NCBI GenBank assembly: GCA_017550445.1
Contig: JAFZOV010000150.1
Location: 1 to 19,533 of the forward strand
Length of the DNA: 19,533 nucleotides
From: Fibrobacter sp.
GTDB taxonomy: Bacteria; Fibrobacterota; Fibrobacteria; Fibrobacterales; Fibrobacteraceae
Direction: 5' to 3'
Positions within the stretch are counted from its first letter, which is position 1. Every line of letters starts with the position of its first letter. Positions 14,027 through 19,533 of this stretch are shown here, piece after piece. The notes beneath the pieces were generated by a model. It saw nothing but the letters and a program-made list of their open reading frames with translations. It ran no database searches and was not told where the DNA came from. The position numbers and the translations under genes were made by a program.

Positions 14027-15853
14027 ATGCCAATTCTTTCTGCCCAAAATCTTCTTTTGCGTATTGGGGCGAATGCCCCCCTGCTTGACAATGTGAGCTT
14101 TGATATCGAGGCAGGGGACCGTATTTGCCTAGTGGGGCGAAACGGTTGTGGCAAGAGCACCCTTTTGAGGGTGTTGACCGGCGAAATGGAAGTCCAGGCT
14201 GGGGATATCGTTAAAAAGTCGGGTCTCAAGATTTCTCGCATGATCCAGGAGATTCCGGCCCATATTGAAGGAACGGTCCGCGACGTAGTCATGCAGGGTA
14301 TTTTGCAGGACGGGACCCACGATAACCACGCCGAGGCGATTTTGGGAAAGACTGGGATAGACGCTGAGGCTTTGTACGATAGCCTGAGCGGAGGACAGAA
14401 ACGCCGAGTCTTGTTCGCCCAGGCCTTGGCGCAAGACCCGGACCTTTTGTTGCTTGACGAACCTACCAACCACTTGGACATTCCGGCGATTCAGTGGCTA
14501 GAAGGAATCGTGACCCGATTGAATTGCGCCTTACTGTTTGTTAGTCATGACCGCACTTTTGTGTGTCGGGTGGCTACCCGTATTTTTGACTTGGACCGTG
14601 GTCGCGTGCGCTGCTGGGACTTTCCGTATGACAAGTTTGTACAGTTTAGGGACCAGGCGTTGGCTGAAGAAGACAAGGCGAATGCTCTGTTTGACAAACG
14701 TTTGGCTGAAGAAGAGGTCTGGATCCGCAAGGGTATCCAGGCGCGGCGGACCCGGAACGAGGGCCGCGTGCGCGCGCTCATTAAGATGCGTGAAGAACGT
14801 GCTGCGCGCCGCACCCGAACGGGCAACGTGAACATGCAGATTACCGAGGCCGACCGTTCGGGGCGCCTGGTGGCGCGCCTTACCGACGTAAGTTATTCCT
14901 ACGACGGCGCGCCATTGATCAGCGGACTTTCGACTGAAGTTTCTCGTGGAGACCGCATTGGAATCGTGGGACCGAACGGCTCTGGAAAGACGACGCTGTT
15001 GCGCCTGATTTTGGGTGAACTCACGCCCGATACCGGCGACATTCGCCTGGGCACTAACTTGCAGGTGGCCTACTTTGACCAGATGCGTACCCGCCTTCGC
15101 GAAGACAAGTCGCTTGTGGAAAACATTGCCGACGGCCAGCAGTACGTGATGCTGAATGGCGTCAAGCGTCATGTGTTAAGTTATCTGCAAGACTTCCTTT
15201 TTTCGGCGGATCGAGCCCGTGGCCCGATTAGCGCACTAAGTGGCGGTGAACGTAACCGCTTGCTGCTCGCTTGCCTCTTTAGCCATCCGAGTAATGTGCT
15301 TGTGCTGGACGAACCTACCAATGATTTGGATATGGAAACATTGGACTTGCTTGCGGAACTCCTGGCCGATTACAAGGGGACGGTGCTTACCGTAAGCCAT
15401 GACCGCGCCTTCTTGGACTCCGTGGCCACAAGTATTCTCGCTATCGAAGACGGCGGTAACGTTTTTGAATCGGTGGGTGGCTACAGCGACTACGAAGCCA
15501 AGAAAAAGGTTCGCGACAAGGAGGCTGCAAACGCTGCCCGTTTGGCTGCGGAAAAAGAAGCCGAAAAGCTGGCGAGAGTTGCGCAGAATTCCGGGGCCGA
15601 TAATGCCGGCGGACAAGTGGCGGCTGCGAAAAAGAAGAAGCGCAGCTACAACGAGGAACGCGAGTACGCGTCCCTTCCCGAAAAAATCGAAAAATTGGAA
15701 AGCGAAATTGCGGAACGCCAGACGGAACTTTCAAAACCGGAAGTGTTCACCAACGCTGCGCGTATCGTGGAATTGCAGAAAGAAATCTCCGACCGTGAAG
15801 CGGAGCTTGAAAAGGCCTACGAGCGTTACGAAGAGCTCGATTCCTTAGGATAA
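14027..15853 (+). CDS. uup: ABC-F family ATPase Uup
   Basis: A 608-residue cytoplasmic protein with two ABC ATPase domains and no membrane segment. Domain 1 has Walker A GRNGCGKST (37-45), signature SLSGGQ (near 120) and Walker B LLLLDEPTNHLD (near 140). Domain 2 has GPNGSGKTT (near 314), ALSGGERNR (near 405) and VLVLDEPTNDLD (near 424). Both domains keep the SHDR switch. The inter-domain linker WIRKGIQARRTRNEGRVRAL (232-251) is the hallmark of Uup. A basic stretch (KKKKRSYNEE) leads into a C-terminal coiled coil (about 545-608), the Uup DNA/ribosome-binding tail. ABC-F proteins act on ribosomes; Uup is also linked to precise excision of transposons and to replication fork or Holliday-junction metabolism. 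The gene is monocistronic with a compact, apparently leaderless start. Confidence 0.95.
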   Translation: MPILSAQNLLLRIGANAPLLDNVSFDIEAGDRICLVGRNGCGKSTLLRVLTGEMEVQAGDIVKKSGLKISRMIQEIPAHIEGTVRDVVMQGILQDGTHDNHAEAILGKTGIDAEALYDSLSGGQKRRVLFAQALAQDPDLLLLDEPTNHLDIPAIQWLEGIVTRLNCALLFVSHDRTFVCRVATRIFDLDRGRVRCWDFPYDKFVQFRDQALAEEDKANALFDKRLAEEEVWIRKGIQARRTRNEGRVRALIKMREERAARRTRTGNVNMQITEADRSGRLVARLTDVSYSYDGAPLISGLSTEVSRGDRIGIVGPNGSGKTTLLRLILGELTPDTGDIRLGTNLQVAYFDQMRTRLREDKSLVENIADGQQYVMLNGVKRHVLSYLQDFLFSADRARGPISALSGGERNRLLLACLFSHPSNVLVLDEPTNDLDMETLDLLAELLADYKGTVLTVSHDRAFLDSVATSILAIEDGGNVFESVGGYSDYEAKKKVRDKEAANAARLAAEKEAEKLARVAQNSGADNAGGQVAAAKKKKRSYNEEREYASLPEKIEKLESEIAERQTELSKPEVFTNAARIVELQKEISDREAELEKAYERYEELDSLG

Positions 15854-15886
15854 TCCTTTTTTAGGGCGTTTTCTGGAAAAAACAGG

Positions 15887-15914
15887 ACAGACTAGCGGTT
15901 CTGGTCTGTTTATA
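15887..15914 (+). terminator. Terminator after uup
   Basis: A 9-bp stem ACAGACTAG (15887-15895) with CTGGTCTGT (15901-15909), one G-T wobble, encloses a 5-base loop and is followed by TTTATAAAAGTTT. The U tract is interrupted, so strength is moderate. Confidence 0.5.
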
Positions 15915-15971
15915 AAAGTTTACTTTCGTGAATAAAAAAGCCTTATTATTGCAATATTCCAAGTTGCATTA

Positions 15972-16033
15972 TTGACATTCTTAAATTAGATTTAGAATGA
16001 TGGAATAAATTGGGAAATCATAAGAGGTCTATT
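15972..16033 (+). promoter_or_regulatory. Promoter and ribosome site of the large repeat protein gene
   Basis: TTGACA (15972-15977) and TAGAAT (15993-15998) are spaced by 15 bases. The leader of roughly 30 bases ends with AAGAGG about 8 bases before the ATG at 16034. The ribosome site decides for this ATG over the in-frame TTG at 16010. The rest of the 15910-15971 gap is AT-rich with nothing else recognised. Confidence 0.5.
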
Positions 16034-18730
16034 ATGGTGAAAAAGATGATTTCGTGGGGAGGCGCATTGTGCGCTTTGGTCGGGTCTGCTTACGCAGCAA
16101 GTGCTACGGTGTGGACCGAAGGCGAGGGGGCTGGAACCAAGGCTCCCGCATATTGGTATTCGTTTGAATACGGGACGGGCGCTTCTGCTGATACGTCTGC
16201 GTGGTCGACGACGAGCCACCTTACAGTCCTTAACGCAAAGGAAGGAAAAACTTCGAATGGTGCCGGTTTCGGCTTCACATGGGAACAGAACTCCTCGTAC
16301 AAGGATGTGGCTATCACGTTGGCGTCTTACAAGGGCGTGTGCTTGACATACAGTGCGACGGCTCCGTTCCGCATCGATTTCAAACAGTCTACCATTACCG
16401 ATGATAACTATTATGGTGCCGATCTTGCTGCTGGTGCAAAGAAGACCTTCGTTGCATTTGCAAATCTTAAGCAAGGCTGGAAATCGACTTCGACCATTAC
16501 GTGGAATGTGACCAAACAGCTGGGAGTGCAATTCAGCTTCAAGAATACCGATGCAACTGCGGCTGTCAATTCCAATACGGTTGAAATTACCAATTTTGAA
16601 CTGGCCGATCAATGCCAGACTTTTGCTCCGACGATTCAGCCGCCCTACACCGCAGAGGACGAAGCTGTTTTGAATGAGGGCGATACCTTGAAGCTTAACC
16701 TTGCCGAGGTGTTTACCGACCCGGATGGCGATATTGCTTCTTATACCGTCAAGATTGTGGGCGACAAGGCTGGCCTTGTGAAATTGGCCGATACGCTCTA
16801 CAACAAGACTGGCGTGGTTAACCTGATTACTGGTGCCAATCCTGAAGGCGACGCTGTGGTCACTATTACGGCTACGGATGATACGAAAAAGTCGGTTACT
16901 TACCAATTGACGCTTTCAACAGTGAACGGAGAAAATGCTCCTGTTGCTGTTGATGACTTCTACGAAACCAAGGAAGAAACGGCTCTCAAGACCTCTTTGA
17001 AGAACCATGTGTTGCTAAACGACTATGATATGGATAAAGACTCCTATACGGCAACGGTGGTGACGGAACCTGCTCATGGTACTTTGACCTTTGACGGAGA
17101 ATCGGGAATATTTACCTATACTCCGGAAGAAAATTTCTACGGCAATGATTTCTTTACTTATGTGTTGACCGAAGATCCCCGAGCCGATCAGCCGGATTAC
17201 GAAGTCATGACCAGTAATGAGGCCAAGGTGACAATCAAGGTGACCAACGTGGATGACCCGATTCAGGTTGTTGTCGTTGATTCTACTATGACCGTCGAAG
17301 ACACAGAATATAAGCTGGGCGATACCTTGGTTCTGGATGAAGACTTTGATCCCGTGATGGTGAAGATTCCTCTGGAAAACCTTGTGTTCAGCGATCCGGA
17401 TGTTGCCGGAACCGACCTTGAAATCAAGGTAAAGACCAGCGGCTTCTTGACGGCTGAATACGGTGTCATGAAGACCAACCATGTGGTGGAACTTGCTTCT
17501 ATCGCCGATGCGAATGGTGTTTCCAAGGTGACCCTGTTTGCTGTCGACGGTAAGGATACCGCCAGCGTGTCCTTCTTAGTGAAGATTCGCCCGGTGGCAG
17601 ATCCCCCGGTTGCTAAGGAAGATACCTACAAGGTGGTGCAGGATTCCGTGAATAAGATTGCTGCTGCGAAGGGCCTGCTTGCAAACGACAAGAACCCCGA
17701 TGGCAAAACTACTTTGAAGGCTTACCTGTATGATGACGCCGTGGAAGGTAAGGTCACTCTTGCCGAAGATGGTTCGTTTACCTATGAAGTTGGTCACTAT
17801 GAAGGCGAAGATACCTTCATGTACTACATTGTCAATGCTGAAGAAGATACCTCGGAAGTGGTCGTGGTGACCTTGAATGTCGTGTACAAGAATCAGCCCC
17901 CGAAAGCGGTGGCTGGAGTTGCCGATACGGTTAAGCGTTTCACTGCTCTGACGGAAGATTTTGGCTCGGTGACCATCTTGAAGAAGGAAATGCAGACTTG
18001 GTTTACCGATGACTCCACCAGCGCGGCAGACTTGACGTTTACGGCCCGTAACGACGATAGCCTGCTTGCTCCGACATTGATTGCAGCATCTGGCGCCATC
18101 CAGGTCAAGTCTGTCAAGGATGCTTGTGGCGAAACGGAACTCATTATTGTCGCTAAGGACAAAATGGGTGCGACTGGAGAATTGGCAATTCCGGCGAAAA
18201 TCACTTGCAAGAACGATCGTCCGGTGATTGCGAAGACTATCGACACCTTGTATGCTGGCTCGGGCGAAAAGTGGGACCTCAAGTATGAAATTGGCAAAAA
18301 TGTCACTGACCCTGATGGCGACTCCCTGACCTTTAAGGTTGAACCGATTAAAAAGACGGATCTGTTCGTTTGGTCTTTGAAGGACGGAGTCCTCTCGATT
18401 ACAAGTGCCAAGGATTCAGTGGTTGCCCCCAATACAATGTACCCGATTGCGATTACAGTAAGCGACGCGGAATTCTCCGGTACGTTCAAGCTGCTCGTGA
18501 TTGGCAAGGATGCTCCGGCATCGATTGCTCCTGTGGTTGCAGCTCCGAAGGCCAACTGGCAGAGCGCAATCCTCGCAAGCCGCGGTGCCGTGGCAATCTT
18601 CGATATGCAGGGCCGCGTGATGTGGAAGGCCAAGCTCCCAGTAAGCGAAGCAGATGTGCGTAACGCCGCCGCCAAGGTACAGGGCCGCAAGATCCTGCAG
18701 GTGAATAAGCAGCGCTGGACGATTAGATAA
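16034..18730 (+). CDS. Large secreted protein with cadherin/Ig-like repeats and a secretion-type C-terminal tail
   Basis: An 898-residue exported protein. A signal peptide (MVKKMISWGGALCALVGSAYA) is followed by an aromatic-rich beta domain (about 25-200, two cysteines) that loosely resembles CBM11/CIA30-type jelly rolls. Then come tandem cadherin- or VCBS-like modules marked by calcium-type acidic loops: FTDPDGDIASYTV near 226, LLNDYDMDKDS near 326 with TPEENFYGNDFFTY, FSDPDVAGTDLEIKV near 452, LLANDKNPDGKTTL near 547 and VTDPDGDSLTFKV near 756. The last 50 residues (VAIFDMQGRVMWKAKLPV, ending basic KQRWTIR) resemble the C-terminal secretion tails of type IX systems. Suggested role: surface adhesion or substrate binding, possibly to plant polysaccharide. 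No catalytic domain is seen. The carbohydrate-binding idea is weak; the repeat architecture is strong. Confidence 0.82.
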   Translation: MVKKMISWGGALCALVGSAYAASATVWTEGEGAGTKAPAYWYSFEYGTGASADTSAWSTTSHLTVLNAKEGKTSNGAGFGFTWEQNSSYKDVAITLASYKGVCLTYSATAPFRIDFKQSTITDDNYYGADLAAGAKKTFVAFANLKQGWKSTSTITWNVTKQLGVQFSFKNTDATAAVNSNTVEITNFELADQCQTFAPTIQPPYTAEDEAVLNEGDTLKLNLAEVFTDPDGDIASYTVKIVGDKAGLVKLADTLYNKTGVVNLITGANPEGDAVVTITATDDTKKSVTYQLTLSTVNGENAPVAVDDFYETKEETALKTSLKNHVLLNDYDMDKDSYTATVVTEPAHGTLTFDGESGIFTYTPEENFYGNDFFTYVLTEDPRADQPDYEVMTSNEAKVTIKVTNVDDPIQVVVVDSTMTVEDTEYKLGDTLVLDEDFDPVMVKIPLENLVFSDPDVAGTDLEIKVKTSGFLTAEYGVMKTNHVVELASIADANGVSKVTLFAVDGKDTASVSFLVKIRPVADPPVAKEDTYKVVQDSVNKIAAAKGLLANDKNPDGKTTLKAYLYDDAVEGKVTLAEDGSFTYEVGHYEGEDTFMYYIVNAEEDTSEVVVVTLNVVYKNQPPKAVAGVADTVKRFTALTEDFGSVTILKKEMQTWFTDDSTSAADLTFTARNDDSLLAPTLIAASGAIQVKSVKDACGETELIIVAKDKMGATGELAIPAKITCKNDRPVIAKTIDTLYAGSGEKWDLKYEIGKNVTDPDGDSLTFKVEPIKKTDLFVWSLKDGVLSITSAKDSVVAPNTMYPIAITVSDAEFSGTFKLLVIGKDAPASIAPVVAAPKANWQSAILASRGAVAIFDMQGRVMWKAKLPVSEADVRNAAAKVQGRKILQVNKQRWTIR

Positions 18731-18758
18731 TTCGGATTTCGGAATTAAGAATTCAGAA
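18731..18758 (+). repeat. Heptad repeat array, four units, directly after a stop codon (site B)
   Basis: Four 7-base units (TTCGGAT, TTCGGAA, TTAAGAA, TTCAGAA) begin at the first base after the TAA of the repeat-protein gene. They match the degenerate consensus TTCRGAR seen at site A and, inverted, at site C. Confidence 0.8.
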
Positions 18759-18767
18759 TTAAACAAC

Positions 18768-18802
18768 AAAAAATGCTCCGCTTTCGCGGAGCAATTTTTT
18801 TT
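18768..18802. terminator. Strong bidirectional rho-independent terminator
   Basis: A perfect 8-bp stem TGCTCCGC/GCGGAGCA (18774-18781 with 18786-18793) has a TTTC loop. It is followed by eight T on the plus strand (18795-18802) and preceded by six A, which form the U tract for minus-strand transcripts. It serves both the repeat-protein gene and ackA. Confidence 0.92.
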
Positions 18803-18828
18803 ACGAAAAAGTTTTAGTTGAAATTCAA

Positions 18829-18856
18829 CTCCGAATTCCGAACTCTGAATTCTGAA
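18829..18856 (-). repeat. Heptad repeat array, four units, directly after the ackA stop codon (site C)
   Basis: Read on the minus strand, four units (TTCAGAA, TTCAGAG, TTCGGAA, TTCGGAG) start immediately after the TAG of ackA. They are inverted with respect to site B, so the two arrays flank the terminator symmetrically. Confidence 0.8.
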
Positions 18857-19533
18857 CTACTTCACCAGCGCTTCGGTGTCGAGGGCGATGAGCAATTCTT
18901 CGTTGGTGGCAACCACCATAGCCTTGGGCGTGCCGTCCTTGCTGATGATGTGGCCGGAATTCTTGCCGTTGTCTTCGTTGCGGGCGTCGTCGATCTGGTA
19001 ACCAAGCAGGGCGAGGTTTTCCATGACGGCCTTGCGGACCACGCGGCTGTTTTCGCCAATGCCACCGGTGAACACCAGGGCGTCAATGCGGGGGAGTGCC
19101 ATAGCGATGCCGCCGATTTCGCGGGTCAGCTTGTAGCAGAAGGTTTCGAGAGCAATCTGTGCGCCGATGTGGCCTTCGCTTGCAGCTTGCGTCAAGGTGC
19201 GCATGTCATTGCTTAAGCCGGAGAGGCCGAGCAAACCGGATTCCTTGTTCACGAGCTTGTCCAAGCGGTCGATATCGTAACCGTACTTCTTGCTGATGAA
19301 GAAGAGAATTGCCGGGTCGAGGCTACCGGAGCGGGTGCCCATGATAAGGCCGTCGAGCGGGGTGAAACCCATGGTAGTGTCGGCGCACTTGCCGTTCAGA
19401 ATGGCGGAGCAGCTGGAACCGTTACCGAGGTGAGCGGTAATGAAGCAGCAATCTTCCGGCTTCTTGCCCAAAATCTTGGCGGCTTCGGCAGTCACAAAAC
19501 GGTGGCTGGTGCCGTGGAAACCGTAACGGCGAA
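18857..19533 (-). CDS. ackA: Acetate kinase, C-terminal part (runs off the window)
   Basis: Transfers phosphate between acetyl phosphate and ADP, giving ATP and acetate at the end of fermentation. Fibrobacter species produce acetate, which fits. The visible part is about 225 residues, reading in from the right edge through RRYGFHGTSHRFV; the start lies beyond 19533. Family blocks are the ATP-binding AHLGNGSS, the signature FTPLDGLIMGTRSGSLDP, the adenosine-binding LVFTGGIGENSRVVR and the C-terminal VVATNEELLIALDT. The roughly 170 missing N-terminal residues would carry the VVHGG-type block. The gene ends at TAG, directly followed on its own strand by a heptad repeat array and a strong terminator. 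Confidence 0.95.
   Translation of the reverse strand, partial: RRYGFHGTSHRFVTAEAAKILGKKPEDCCFITAHLGNGSSCSAILNGKCADTTMGFTPLDGLIMGTRSGSLDPAILFFISKKYGYDIDRLDKLVNKESGLLGLSGLSNDMRTLTQAASEGHIGAQIALETFCYKLTREIGGIAMALPRIDALVFTGGIGENSRVVRKAVMENLALLGYQIDDARNEDNGKNSGHIISKDGTPKAMVVATNEELLIALDTEALVK

Noticed and set aside
13973..14047. N-terminal extension of the 12971 barrel protein to 14047
   Set aside because: It would bury the signal peptide and overlap the start of uup; MKTF at 13972 gives a clean signal peptide next to TATAAT.
17893..18690. 265-codon minus-strand frame opposite the repeat protein
   Set aside because: Antisense shadow of a well-supported gene with tandem repeats; no start signal or domain is seen.

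Overview
The window looks like a chromosomal segment from a Fibrobacter species or a close relative in the Fibrobacterota. The main evidence is the pair of lipoproteins at 9119-12040, which carry three copies of the Fibrobacter succinogenes major paralogous (FISUMP) domain behind serine-rich linkers. Long secreted proteins with tandem adhesion-type repeats and a secretion-type C-terminal tail fit the same group. No phage, transposase, integrase, tRNA, rRNA or CRISPR array is visible, and no gap without a gene exceeds about 180 bases.

Layout. 1-1130 (-): N-terminal two thirds of glucose-6-phosphate isomerase. 1235-1792 (+): a stand-alone HD hydrolase of the SpoT/MESH1 type, divergent from pgi across a heptad-repeat promoter region. 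1793-1951: a convergent gap with a pair of inverted palindromes and a terminator. 1952-3621 (-): an overlapping operon of ECF sigma factor, one-pass putative anti-sigma factor, and a membrane-anchored protein with 14 N-terminal cysteines, an LTxxQ-type helical core and a histidine-rich tail. 3693-6045 (+): a DUF1538 membrane protein followed by two dissimilar PII-like proteins. 6155-9061 (+): a large MFS-like/spermidine-synthase-like fusion whose catalytic aspartate position is not conserved. 9119-12040 (+): two FISUMP lipoproteins. 12037-13972 (-): two paralogous outer-membrane beta-barrel proteins. 14027-15853 (+): the ABC-F ATPase Uup. 16034-18730 (+): a large secreted protein with cadherin/Ig-like repeats. 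18857-19533 (-): C-terminal part of acetate kinase.

How the parts may work together. pgi and ackA are core carbon-metabolism genes bounding an accessory segment. The sigma/anti-sigma/Cys-His-rich operon resembles an envelope stress or metal-sensing circuit. The DUF1538-PII-PII operon resembles AmtB-GlnK in logic: a permease with cognate nucleotide- or metabolite-sensing trimers. The lipoproteins, beta-barrels and repeat protein form an envelope and surface cluster.

The strongest cross-cutting signal is at gene starts. Five of the six genes I rate as likely first in their transcripts and lacking a Shine-Dalgarno sequence have a -10-like hexamer ending 6-7 bases before the ATG; the sixth has 11 bases. 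This suggests leaderless mRNAs. A second signal is a degenerate 7-bp repeat (consensus TTCRGAR), present as four-unit arrays at three sites: the pgi/HD divergent promoter and directly after the stop codons of two convergent genes. Gene identities rest on motifs read by eye, and no database search was run.
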